A DNA stretch of 64,000 bases from Tsukamurella ocularis (GTDB lineage: Bacteria; Actinomycetota; Actinomycetes; Mycobacteriales; Mycobacteriaceae). Position numbers and translations under genes: made by a program. Within the stretch, counting starts at the first letter, position 1. The number at the start of each line of letters is the position of its first letter. The stretch covers positions 496,001-560,000 of the forward strand of contig NZ_JANUCJ010000001.1 of NCBI RefSeq assembly GCF_024807615.1. The letters run 5' to 3'. Of this stretch, positions 44,450 through 52,645 are shown piece by piece. Below the pieces are notes generated by a model. That model worked only from the letters and a program-made list of their open reading frames with translations, had not been told where the DNA came from and made no database searches.

Positions 44450-45136
44450 TCACCGTCGGCCGAAGGTGAAGGCGAGGTCCCACGGGTCCGCGTCCCACCG
44501 GCTGATCGCCTCGATCATCACGGTCGGGGCGGTCGCCACGGTCTCCGGGCCCGACGGTGCGCTGATCGTCGCGGTCCGGTCCCACTCGTCGACGAAGGGC
44601 GCCCACAGCTCGGAATCCCGGGGCGCCGGCGCGGTCTCGACGACGGTGACGAAGACCCCCGGCTCGGCCCCGGCGGGCAGCACCGCGAAGAGGCAGAAGG
44701 GCTCCCGCTGCGCGTCCCGCGCGCCGCGCTCGACCACCAGGTACTCGTCGGTCGCGGCGCAGTGCTCGACGGCCCGGGTGAGCACCTCGCGGAAGTCCTC
44801 GAAGGTCGAGCGCGAGGGCCGCTTCTCCGGCGCGAGGGCGATGGACTGCGCCTCCATCGTGAGGCTCCCGTCGTCCGCCCGGAGCGGGACGCGGGGCCGC
44901 ACGAGGAGCGCACCGTCGGACTCGGACAGCCGCGCCGCCTCGCGGTAGCGGCCCTCCTTCCGGGACACCCGGCCGATCCTGCCCGTCGCCTGGACCTCGC
45001 GGAGCCAGGCGTCGTCGGGCACGGACCAGAGGTGGGAGGCACCGTCGTCCGACCAGGTCCGCACGAGTCCCCCGACGCAGGGGCTGATCTCGACGAACCC
45101 CGCGGAATCGGCCGGCTGCGCGTGCGTTCCGGGCAT
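44450..45136 (-). CDS. hypothetical protein in a KstR-linked operon
   Basis: A 228-residue protein I do not recognise. It is soluble, without signal peptide; it has one early segment GFVEISPCVGGLVRTWSDDG and a Trp-rich end (WAPFVDEWDRT, SRWDADPWDLAF). The gene is third behind an NPD-type and a PPOX-type gene (nine-base gap), so it should be under the KstR box at 46783. Its end is three bases from the end of the convergent F420-type gene. Coding is supported by position and codon use, not by homology. Confidence 0.7.
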   Translation of the reverse strand: MPGTHAQPADSAGFVEISPCVGGLVRTWSDDGASHLWSVPDDAWLREVQATGRIGRVSRKEGRYREAARLSESDGALLVRPRVPLRADDGSLTMEAQSIALAPEKRPSRSTFEDFREVLTRAVEHCAATDEYLVVERGARDAQREPFCLFAVLPAGAEPGVFVTVVETAPAPRDSELWAPFVDEWDRTATISAPSGPETVATAPTVMIEAISRWDADPWDLAFTFGRR

Positions 45137-45145
45137 CGTCGGCGC

Positions 45146-45643
45146 CTACACGAACGCCGCAGTGCTCCCGCTGACGGGCATCGCGGGCATGCCGAGCTTG
45201 CGGTGGTCCCAGCTCCGGACACGGTCGCCGCGCAGCCGCACCGCGACGCGCTTGTTCATCATCGCGTCGATCGCGGGCCGAAGGTCCTCGGAGTAGGGGC
45301 CGAAGTACCGCTCGTAGACCTGCTCGCAGACGGCGCGCACCGTCGCCTCGTCCTCGACGATCTCGGCGACGCCCTCGATGGTGACGCCGCGGAGCTGGTC
45401 GTAGGAGTCCCCCGCCTCGATCGACGCGCTCATGATCGGGTTGCGCCGCAGGTTCACGACCTTCTGCGACTTCACCTTGGTCTCGATCCACAGGTCACCG
45501 TCGATCACGGCGTACCACATGGCCACGAGGTGCGGGGCCCCGCTCGCACCGATCGTGGCGATGGTGGCGGTGCGGCTGCGCTCGAGGAAGTCCTCGACCT
45601 CGGCCTCGGTCATCTGGATGGTGCCGCGCTGATTCGTTCCCAT
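45146..45643 (-). CDS. PPOX-class (pyridoxamine oxidase-fold) protein
   Basis: A 165-residue split-barrel protein of the PNPOx/F420-binding group: TATIATIGASGAPHLVAMWY, DLWIETKVKSQKVVNLRRNP and GVTIEGVAEIVED. Members bind FMN, F420 or heme; the version with a short insert and V-N-L-R-R-N-P suggests an F420-type reductase. Four bases after the NPD-type gene. Steroid substrate is possible given the KstR box upstream, but not shown. Confidence 0.83.
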   Translation of the reverse strand: MGTNQRGTIQMTEAEVEDFLERSRTATIATIGASGAPHLVAMWYAVIDGDLWIETKVKSQKVVNLRRNPIMSASIEAGDSYDQLRGVTIEGVAEIVEDEATVRAVCEQVYERYFGPYSEDLRPAIDAMMNKRVAVRLRGDRVRSWDHRKLGMPAMPVSGSTAAFV

Positions 45644-45647
45644 GGGG

Positions 45648-46751
45648 TCAGCGTGCCAGGTTCACTCGGTCGACGGCATCCTCGAACTCCGCCACCAGCT
45701 CGGCCATGATCTCGGCGACCGGGCGTACGGCGTTCATGCGGCCGACGATCTGGCCGACCGGCATCGCGACGACGGACGGGTCGCCCGACGCGTGGATCCG
45801 GCTGTGCGCCTCCCCCACCAGCAGGTTCTGCAGGGGCATGGGCAGGGCCGACGGTGCCCCCGGCTGCTCCCACGCCTCCGTCCACCGGGTCTTGAGCAGG
45901 CGGGCGGGCTTGCCCGAGAAGATCCGCGTGCGCACGGTGTCGGCGCTCGTCGCGGCGACGAGGGCGTCCTGCATGGTCTGCGACTTCGTGTGCGTCTCGA
46001 GGTACTCGGTGGTGGTGAGCCAGTACGAGCCCATCCAGACACCCTCGGCGCCGAGGGTCAGGGCCGCGGCGATCTGTCGGCCGGAGCCGATGCCGCCCGC
46101 GGCGACGACGGTCGCGTCGTCGCCCACCTCGTCGACGATCTCGGGGAGCAGCACCATGGAGCCGATCTCGCCGGTGTGGCCGCCGGCCTCGTAGCCCTGC
46201 GCGATGACGATGTCGACGCCGTTGTCGACGTGGGCGCGGGCGTGCTTGGCGCGGCCGGCCAGCGCGGCGACCTTGACGCCGTGCTCGTGCGCGGCGTCGA
46301 TGACGTCCGCGGGCGGCGAGCCGAGGGCGTTGGCGATCAGCGCGATCCGGTGGCCCAGTGCGACGTCGACGTGCGAGCGGGCCACCGAGTGCAGCCAGCC
46401 GAGCACGCCCGCGCCGGCGGCACCGTCGGGCAGCTCCGGCACCCCGAGCTCACGGAGGGTCCGCTCGACGAAGGCGCGGTGCTCCGCCGGAATGAGTTCG
46501 GAGAGGTCGCCGGCACTGCCCTCGGTGGGCACCTTGTTGGGCATGACGATGTCCACGCCGTAGGGCCGGCCGTCGGTGTTGGCGTCCATCCAGTCGAGGA
46601 CGGCGTCGAGCTCGGCGGGGTCGTTGAACCGGACGCAGCCGAGAACACCGAGGCCGCCGGCCCGGGAGACCGCCGCGGCCACGTGCTCCGACGGGGTGAA
46701 GGCGATGACCGGGTACTGGATACCCAGGTCCTCGCACAGGGGTGTGCGCAT
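45648..46751 (-). CDS. nitronate monooxygenase/NPD-type FMN enzyme
   Basis: A 367-residue FMN-dependent TIM-barrel protein of the 2-nitropropane dioxygenase family: AVSRAGGLGVLGCVRFND near residue 27, IVIAQGYEAGGHTGEIGSMV near 185, and TVVAAGGIGSGRQIAAALTLGAEGVWMGS near 213. In sterol clusters such enzymes (IpdC and relatives) act on unsaturated CoA thioesters rather than nitroalkanes. Ribosome site AGGAGG; a KstR box lies 32 bases upstream. It is not IpdC, which is at 62021. Confidence 0.85.
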   Translation of the reverse strand: MRTPLCEDLGIQYPVIAFTPSEHVAAAVSRAGGLGVLGCVRFNDPAELDAVLDWMDANTDGRPYGVDIVMPNKVPTEGSAGDLSELIPAEHRAFVERTLRELGVPELPDGAAGAGVLGWLHSVARSHVDVALGHRIALIANALGSPPADVIDAAHEHGVKVAALAGRAKHARAHVDNGVDIVIAQGYEAGGHTGEIGSMVLLPEIVDEVGDDATVVAAGGIGSGRQIAAALTLGAEGVWMGSYWLTTTEYLETHTKSQTMQDALVAATSADTVRTRIFSGKPARLLKTRWTEAWEQPGAPSALPMPLQNLLVGEAHSRIHASGDPSVVAMPVGQIVGRMNAVRPVAEIMAELVAEFEDAVDRVNLAR

Positions 46752-46782
46752 GAATCCTCCTGAAGACTTCTTTCCTCCAAAC

Positions 46783-46798
46783 TAGAACCTGTTACTGT
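46783..46798. promoter_or_regulatory. KstR box between the NPD operon and echA19
   Basis: TAGAACCTGTTACT (46783-46796) matches TnnAACnnGTTnnA except the last base. On the minus strand it runs into TAGTTT, a TANNNT -10 for the NPD-type operon; on the plus strand TACTGT (46793-46798) could be the -10 of echA19. Both genes have ordinary ribosome sites. Confidence 0.75.
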
Positions 46799-46870
46799 TC
46801 GAGGAAGCGGATTCCCGCAATTGCCGATCCTCGTTTCGGCGAGGTCCTCGACGACAAGGAGCCTCAGGTC

Positions 46871-47665
46871 ATGACGGACGCCCCGCACGCCCTCGTCGAG
46901 CAGCGCGGCCACACGCTGCTCATCACCATGAACCGACCGGAGCGCAAGAACGCGCTCACCGGCGAGATGTTGCAGATCCTCAGCGACGCCTGGGACCGCA
47001 TCGACTCGGACCCCGAGATCCGCAGTGCGGTGCTCACCGGCGCGGGCGGTGCCTTCTGCGCCGGCGCGGACCTGAAGAACATGGCGAAGTCGAACCCCGG
47101 CGAGGCGATGAAGGAGGGCAGCGCCTTCGATCCGGCCCGGATCCCCGGCCTGATCAAGGGTCGCCGCCCCGGGAAGCCGCTCATCGCCGCGGTCGAGGGC
47201 GCCGCCATCGCCGGCGGCACGGAGATCCTGCAGGGCACCGACATCCGCGTCGCGGGCGAGAGCGCGAAGTTCGGCGTCTCCGAGGCGAAGTGGAGCCTCT
47301 ACCCGATGGGCGGCTCCGCGGTCCGGTTGCCGCGGCAGATCCCGTACACGGTGGCGGCAGACCTGTTGCTCACCGGCCGGCACATCACCGCGGCGGAGGC
47401 CAAGGAGTACGGGTTGATCGGCCACGTCGTGCCCGACGGGAGCGCCCTGGACAAGGCCTTGGAGCTGGCCGAACTGATCAACGCCAACGGCCCCCTCGCC
47501 GTGCAGGCGATGCTGCGCACCATGCGCGCCACCGAGGGCATGCACGAGGAGGAGGCCTTCAAGGTCGACGCGAAGGAGGGCCTGCCCGTCTTCCTCTCCC
47601 GCGACGCCAAGGAGGGCCCGCGCGCCTTCGCCGAGAAGCGCACCCCGGTCTTCGAGGGCCGCTGA
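46871..47665 (+). CDS. echA19: enoyl-CoA hydratase EchA19
   Basis: A 264-residue crotonase. It is close to EchA19 of M. tuberculosis over long stretches ([52 protein letters not shown]). EchA19 hydrates the C24(25) double bond of steroid enoyl-CoA in the first side-chain cycle. The oxyanion-hole segments are intact; the first catalytic Glu region is [22 protein letters not shown] precedes the ATG. Followed by palindromic element copy B. Confidence 0.92.
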   Translation: MTDAPHALVEQRGHTLLITMNRPERKNALTGEMLQILSDAWDRIDSDPEIRSAVLTGAGGAFCAGADLKNMAKSNPGEAMKEGSAFDPARIPGLIKGRRPGKPLIAAVEGAAIAGGTEILQGTDIRVAGESAKFGVSEAKWSLYPMGGSAVRLPRQIPYTVAADLLLTGRHITAAEAKEYGLIGHVVPDGSALDKALELAELINANGPLAVQAMLRTMRATEGMHEEEAFKVDAKEGLPVFLSRDAKEGPRAFAEKRTPVFEGR

Positions 47666-47672
47666 CCCTGCA

Positions 47673-47731
47673 ATTGAACGACGTTCTGGAGAATCCGACC
47701 TGCGGGTTTGCTCTCCGGAACGTCGTTCAAT
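47673..47731. repeat. 59-base palindromic element, copy B
   Basis: Arms at 47673-47692 (ATTGAACGACGTTCTGGAGA) and 47712-47731 pair with one T-G wobble. Its loop carries CGACCTGCGG (47696-47705), the reverse complement of the loop core in copy A, so it is inserted in the opposite orientation. It lies between convergent echA19 and the fadD8-like gene, seven and eight bases from their stops. Confidence 0.88.
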
Positions 47732-47739
47732 TCAGGTAG

Positions 47740-49293
47740 TCAGGCGTACTGGGCGCGCAGGGCCTTCTTGTCGGGCTTGCCGAGCGGGCTGACGGGGATG
47801 GATTCGACGAGGTCGACGGTCTTCGGCGTGTAGACGACGCCCTTGCGGTCGCGGACCAGATCGCGCAGTTCCTCGACGTCGACCGTCGCGCCGGCGCGCG
47901 GCACCACGACGGCCTTGACGGCCTCGCCCCACTTCTCGTCGGGCACCCCGATCACCGCGACAGACGCGACGGACGGGTGCGACGAGATCACGTCCTCGAC
48001 CTCGCGTGGGAAGACGTTGAAACCACCCGTAACCACCATGTCCTTCTTCCGGTCGACGATGTAGAGATAGCCCTCGTCGTCGAACCGCCCCACGTCGCCG
48101 GTGTGCAGCCAGCCGTGCTCGGTTGCTTCGACCGTCTGCTCCGGCTTGTTCAGATAGCCCTGCATCACCAGCGGTCCGCGCACGCAGATCTCCCCCGGCG
48201 CACCGGGTTCGACGGGGCTCCCGGCATCGTCGAGCAGGGCGACGTTCACCCACGGGACGGGCTTTCCGCAGCTCGCGAGCCGCTCCGGCTTCGACGGGTC
48301 GTGGTCGCCACGGCGGAGAACGGAGATGGTCATGGGGCACTCGGCCTGGCCGTAGAACTGAAAGAACACGGGCCCGATGCGCTCGATCGCCTCCGTCAGC
48401 CGGGTCGGCGAGATCGCGGACGCGCCGTAGAAGACGGTCTCCAGGCTGGACAGGTCGTAATCGCCGAACTTCGGATGGTCGAGCAGCGCGTAGATCATGG
48501 TGGGCACCAGCATCGTCGCGGTGATCCGGTACTTCTCGATCGCCGCGAGCACGGCCTCCGGCTCGAACCGCGGCAGCACGACCATCGAACCGCCGGTCAT
48601 CGACGTCGGGTTCCAGAAGGCGCCGCCGGCATGGCTGAGCGGCGCGCACACCAGGAACCGGATCTCCTCCGGCCATTCCCATTCCGTGCGCTGGATGCGC
48701 AGGAGCGCCGCGCCACCGGAGTAGCTGAGCATGACGCCCTTGCTCTTGCCCGTGGTGCCGCCGGTGTACGCCAGGCTCGCGGTCGACGACGGGTCGGCGG
48801 TGTGCGCGGTGAGCGGTCCGGGCTCGAATCCGACCGCAGCGGCGGTCAGGTCGACGCCGGTCTCCGTGGGTCCCAGCGAGAGCAGCGTTTTCAGCCCCGG
48901 CACCCGTTCCCGCAGGTCCGCGGCGCGCTGCTCGTAGAGTCGCGGATCGTAGATGAGGGTCTCGATGCCCGCGTCCTCCATGACGTAGACGTGGTCGTCG
49001 AGCGAGCCCATCGGGTGCAGCGCCGCGAAGCGCACGCCCGTGATGAGGTTGGTGGACTGGGCGATCAGTACCTCGTGCCGGTTGCCAGAGAGCATCGCAA
49101 CGGGGCTGCCGACGCCGAGCCCGAAGGACGCGTAGGCCTGCGCGTAGCGGCTGACCTCGTCGCGCACCTGCGCGTACGTCAGCACGGAGTCACCGTCAGG
49201 GCCCGTGACGTGGACGGCGACGCGGTTGGGGAAGGCGGCGAGGGAGCCGAGCAGAATATCGCCGGCCAGCGGCTCGCGGTGCAGATCGTCCAT
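47740..49293 (-). CDS. fatty-acid/steroid CoA ligase, FadD8-like
   Basis: A 517-residue acyl-CoA synthetase: LAYTGGTTGKSKGVMLSYSG (P-loop near 170), YGQAECPM near 320, LHTGDVGRFDDEGYLYIVDR, VTGGFNVFPREVEDV, and the catalytic Lys in LGKPDKKALRAQ near 508. The wording is that of mycobacterial FadD8, not FadD19 or FadD3. The ATG at 49293 has no clear ribosome site; 21 upstream codons in frame are not conserved. A KstR box lies about 110 bases upstream, divergent to the DUF35/ltp operon, so a sterol or related acid is a plausible substrate. Confidence 0.85.
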   Translation of the reverse strand: MDDLHREPLAGDILLGSLAAFPNRVAVHVTGPDGDSVLTYAQVRDEVSRYAQAYASFGLGVGSPVAMLSGNRHEVLIAQSTNLITGVRFAALHPMGSLDDHVYVMEDAGIETLIYDPRLYEQRAADLRERVPGLKTLLSLGPTETGVDLTAAAVGFEPGPLTAHTADPSSTASLAYTGGTTGKSKGVMLSYSGGAALLRIQRTEWEWPEEIRFLVCAPLSHAGGAFWNPTSMTGGSMVVLPRFEPEAVLAAIEKYRITATMLVPTMIYALLDHPKFGDYDLSSLETVFYGASAISPTRLTEAIERIGPVFFQFYGQAECPMTISVLRRGDHDPSKPERLASCGKPVPWVNVALLDDAGSPVEPGAPGEICVRGPLVMQGYLNKPEQTVEATEHGWLHTGDVGRFDDEGYLYIVDRKKDMVVTGGFNVFPREVEDVISSHPSVASVAVIGVPDEKWGEAVKAVVVPRAGATVDVEELRDLVRDRKGVVYTPKTVDLVESIPVSPLGKPDKKALRAQYA

Positions 49294-49402
49294 GGAACAC
49301 CTCGTGGATCGTTTGCGGGAATACCGTCGCGCTAACGCGGTAGGAACTCCTCCCACGGTAAAGGCTGACTACCGTTTCCGGGATACCCTTGCGCCAAAAA
49401 GT

Positions 49403-49418
49403 TAGAACGTGTTTCACT
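49403..49418 (+). promoter_or_regulatory. KstR box before the DUF35/ltp4/ltp3 operon
   Basis: TAGAACGTGTTTCA (49403-49416) is a full match. TTCACT (49413-49418) is a weak -10 six bases before the GTG at 49425; this would give a leaderless mRNA like hsaE and fadE26. It may also serve the divergent fadD8-like gene. Confidence 0.78.
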
Positions 49419-49424
49419 CGGGTG

Positions 49425-50387
49425 GTGACCGTAGAACCGCAGACCCTCTCGGCGCCGATGTACCTGTCCTTCGACTACACCCGGTCGCTCGGACCGGTGC
49501 TGGGCGCGTTCATGACGAACCTCCGCGAGCGCCGCATCGTCGGCACCCGAGACTCGGCCGGTCGGGTGCACGTGCCCCCGCTCGAGTTCGATCCCGACAC
49601 CACCGCCGCCCTCACCGAGATCGTTCCAGTCTCCGACACCGGGACGGTGACCAGCTGGAGCTGGAACGCGCACCCCGTGGATGGGCAGCCCTTCGACCGA
49701 CCCTTCGCCTACGCGCTCATCAGGCTCGACGGTGCCGACACCTCCCTCCTGCACGCCGTCGACGTCGCGGGCCCCGAGGACATCTCGACCGGCATGCGAG
49801 TGCACGCCCTCTGGGCCGCCGAGACGACCGGCGCGATCGGCGACATCACGCACTTCGTCCCCGGCGAGGGCGACGGCGTCCCCGCTGTCGCCGCACCGTC
49901 GGACGACCCGATCGAGGTCCTCATCACCCCCGTCGCGCTGCGGCTCGAGCACTCCGCCTCCGTGCCGGAGACCCGGTACCTGCAGGCCCTGGCCGAGGGA
50001 CGGCTGCTGGGTCAGCGGTGCGGGACGTGCGGCAACGTCTACGTCCCGCCGCGCAACGCCTGCCCGATCGACGGCATCCCCACCACGGAGGAGGTCGACC
50101 TCCCGGACACCGGCGTGGTCACCACCTTCTGCGTGGTCAACGTGCCCTTCCAGGGGCAGCGGATCAAGCCGCCGTACGTCGCCGCCTACGTGCTGATCGA
50201 CGGCGCCGACATCCCGTTCCTCCACCTCGTGCTCGGCTGCGACCCGTCCGAGGTGCGGATGGGCATGCGGGTGCGGGCCGTGTGGAAGCCGCGCGAGGAG
50301 TGGACCGAGAGCCCCGGCAACATCTCGCATTTCGAACCGACCGGTGAGCCGGACGCCCCCTACTCCAGTTACGAGAAGCACCTGTGA
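49425..50387 (+). CDS. DUF35/OB-fold partner of Ltp thiolases
   Basis: A 320-residue protein with a zinc ribbon (CGTCGNVYVPPRNACP, four Cys near residue 205) and an OB-fold of the DUF35 type; the N-terminal half looks like a second OB-like unit. It corresponds in place to Rv3521, before ltp4 and ltp3. DUF35 proteins bind SCP2-like thiolases and are needed for retro-aldol cleavage of steroid CoA thioesters (known for Ltp2). The start is uncertain: GTG 49422 and 49425 both lie just after the KstR box, and the frame opens at a TTG inside the promoter. Confidence 0.85.
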   Translation: MTVEPQTLSAPMYLSFDYTRSLGPVLGAFMTNLRERRIVGTRDSAGRVHVPPLEFDPDTTAALTEIVPVSDTGTVTSWSWNAHPVDGQPFDRPFAYALIRLDGADTSLLHAVDVAGPEDISTGMRVHALWAAETTGAIGDITHFVPGEGDGVPAVAAPSDDPIEVLITPVALRLEHSASVPETRYLQALAEGRLLGQRCGTCGNVYVPPRNACPIDGIPTTEEVDLPDTGVVTTFCVVNVPFQGQRIKPPYVAAYVLIDGADIPFLHLVLGCDPSEVRMGMRVRAVWKPREEWTESPGNISHFEPTGEPDAPYSSYEKHL

Positions 50388-51463
50388 GCACACGCACCTG
50401 CACCGATCCGGACGGCTCCGTCGCCGTCGTCGGCTACGCCGCCACCCCGTGGCTGCGCGCCGCGCAGACCACGACCAACGGCGTGGAGATGCTGATCCCG
50501 CTGTTCGCCGACGTCTTCGCCCAGACCGGCCTCACCATGTCCGACATCGGATTCTGGTGCTCCGGGTCGTCGGACTACCTGGCGGGACGGGCCTTCTCGT
50601 TCATCGCCGCGATCGACTCCATCGGCGCCGTGCCGCCGATCAACGAGTCGCACGTGGAGATGGACGCCGCGTGGGCGCTGTACGAGGCCTGGGTGAAGAT
50701 CCGCACCGGCGAGATCGACACCGCCCTCGTCTACGGCTTCGGCAAGTCCTCCGCGGGTGTACTGCGCCGCACGCTGACCATGCAGCTCGACCCGTACACC
50801 GTCGCGCCGCTGTGGCCGGATTCGGTGTCGGTCGCGGCGCTGCAGGCCCGCGCGGGCATCGACTCCGGCGCGTGGACCGAGGCCGACATGGCCGCGGTCG
50901 CCGCGCGCAGCCTCACCGACGCGACGACGAACCCGGCGGCGCAGGTGTCGCGCACCGTCGACGCGGAGACGCTCCTGGGCGAGCCGCTGTGGGCGGATCC
51001 ACTGCGCCGGCACGACATCGCGCCCGTCACCGACGGTGCCGCCGTCGCTATCCTCGCCTCCGCCGAGCGCGCCCGCGAGATCCGGGAGAACCCCGCGTTC
51101 ATCACCGGCCTCGAGCACCGGATCGACTCGCCCGCACTGGGCTCGCGCGACCTCACCCTGTCGCCGTCGACCACCGCCGCGGCCCGCGCCGCCGGAGCGG
51201 ACGGCGTGCAACTCGCCGAGCTCCATGCACCCTTCACCCACCAGGAACTGATCCTGCGCAGGGCGATCGGTCTCGACGACGACGTACGGATCAACCCGTC
51301 CGGCGGTGCGCTCGTGGGGAATCCCATGTTCTCCGCGGGTCTCGCCCGGATCGGCGAGGCCGCCCGCGCCGTGTGGAACGGCGACGCGGAACGCGTCCTG
51401 GCGCACGCCACCGGCGGACACGCCCTGCAGCAGAACCTGATCGCCGTGATGGAGGCCAAGTGA
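50384..51463 (+). CDS. ltp4: SCP2-type thiolase-like lyase Ltp4
   Basis: A 359-residue thiolase-fold protein of the lipid-transfer/SCP2 group: VAVVGYAATPWLRAAQTTTN, DIGFWCSGSSDYLAG (Cys near residue 63), NPSGGALVGNPMFSAGLARI near 305. GTG start overlapping the DUF35 stop (GTGA). In Rhodococcus, Ltp3 and Ltp4 are required for side-chain breakdown of C24-branched sterols such as beta-sitosterol. Confidence 0.87.
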   Translation: MSTRTCTDPDGSVAVVGYAATPWLRAAQTTTNGVEMLIPLFADVFAQTGLTMSDIGFWCSGSSDYLAGRAFSFIAAIDSIGAVPPINESHVEMDAAWALYEAWVKIRTGEIDTALVYGFGKSSAGVLRRTLTMQLDPYTVAPLWPDSVSVAALQARAGIDSGAWTEADMAAVAARSLTDATTNPAAQVSRTVDAETLLGEPLWADPLRRHDIAPVTDGAAVAILASAERAREIRENPAFITGLEHRIDSPALGSRDLTLSPSTTAAARAAGADGVQLAELHAPFTHQELILRRAIGLDDDVRINPSGGALVGNPMFSAGLARIGEAARAVWNGDAERVLAHATGGHALQQNLIAVMEAK

Positions 51464-52635
51464 TGGGCAAGCCCACCGCAGTACTCGGAACGGGCCAGAC
51501 CCGCCACCGCGCCAAGCGCACCGACGTCTCGATGGCCGGCATGATCCGCGAGGCCGTCGACGCAGCGCTGCTCGATTCCGGCACCACCATGGCCGACATC
51601 GACGCCATCGTGATCGGCAAGGCGCCTGACATGTTCGAGGGCGTCATGATGCCCGAACTGTTCCTCGCCGACGCGCTGGGCGCCGTCGGCAAGCCGCTGC
51701 TGCGCGTGCACACCGCGGGCTCGGTCGGCGGCTCCACCGCCGCCGTCGCCGCCGCTCTGGTCAAGTCGGGCGTGCACAAGCGAGTACTCACCGTGGCGTG
51801 GGAGAAGCAGTCGGAGTCGAACGCCATGTGGGCGCTGTCGATCCCGGTCCCGTTCACCGTGCCCGTCGGTGCCGGTGCCGGCGGCTACTTCGCCCCGCAC
51901 GTCCGCTCCTACATCCGGCGCTCCGGCGCGCCCGACCACGTCGGCGCGATGGTGGCGGTCAAGGACCGGCGCAACGGCGCCCGGAATCCGCTGGCGCACC
52001 TGCACCAGCCCGACATCACGCTCGAATCGGTGCAGGCGTCCCAGATGCTCTGGGACCCCATCCGCTTCGACGAGACCTGCCCGTCGTCCGACGGCGCCTG
52101 CGCCATCGTGCTCGGCGACGAGCAGGCCGCCGCGGCGTCGGAGGCGGCCACCGGCAACCGCGTCGGCTGGGTGCTCGCGACCGCGATGCGCACCGAGCCC
52201 CTCGCCTACGCGGGCCGCGAACACGTCAGCCCCCGCGCGGGCCAGGACGCCGCGGCCGCGCTGTGGCGCGACGCCGGCATCACCGACCCGCTGCGCGAGG
52301 TCGACGCGGCCGAGATCTACGTTCCCTTCTCCTGGTTCGAGCCCATGTGGCTGGAGAACCTGGGATTCGTCCCCGAGGGGCAGGGCTGGAAGCTCACCGA
52401 GTCCGGGGGTACCGAGATCGGCGGGGAGCTGCCGGTGAACCCGTCGGGCGGCGTGCTCTCCTCCAATCCGATCGGCGCGTCCGGCATGATCCGGTTCGCG
52501 GAGGCCGCGAAGCAGGTCATGGGGCGGGCCGGGGACTACCAGGTCGACGGTGCCCGAAAGGCACTCGGGCACGCCTACGGCGGCGGTTCGCAGTACTTCT
52601 CCATGTGGCTGGTGGGCGCGGACAAGCCTGCGTAG
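51463..52635 (+). CDS. ltp3: SCP2-type thiolase-like lyase Ltp3
   Basis: A 390-residue SCP2-like thiolase, partner of Ltp4. GTGQTRHRAKRTDVSMAGMI at the start, VHTAGSVGGSTAAVAAALV near residue 85, NPSGGVLSSNPIGASGMIRF near 330 and GHAYGGGSQYFSMW at the end. ATG shares a base with the ltp4 stop (TGATG). The usual active-site Cys region reads T-A-G-S-V-G-G, without Cys, so it is a lyase-type rather than true thiolase (inference). The MFS gene converges ten bases on. Confidence 0.87.
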   Translation: MGKPTAVLGTGQTRHRAKRTDVSMAGMIREAVDAALLDSGTTMADIDAIVIGKAPDMFEGVMMPELFLADALGAVGKPLLRVHTAGSVGGSTAAVAAALVKSGVHKRVLTVAWEKQSESNAMWALSIPVPFTVPVGAGAGGYFAPHVRSYIRRSGAPDHVGAMVAVKDRRNGARNPLAHLHQPDITLESVQASQMLWDPIRFDETCPSSDGACAIVLGDEQAAAASEAATGNRVGWVLATAMRTEPLAYAGREHVSPRAGQDAAAALWRDAGITDPLREVDAAEIYVPFSWFEPMWLENLGFVPEGQGWKLTESGGTEIGGELPVNPSGGVLSSNPIGASGMIRFAEAAKQVMGRAGDYQVDGARKALGHAYGGGSQYFSMWLVGADKPA

Positions 52636-52645
52636 ACACCGGATA

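Noticed and set aside
47740-49293. Assignment of this CoA ligase as FadD19 or FadD3
   Set aside because: Its motifs and N-terminus follow FadD8-type enzymes and differ from FadD19 along the whole chain.
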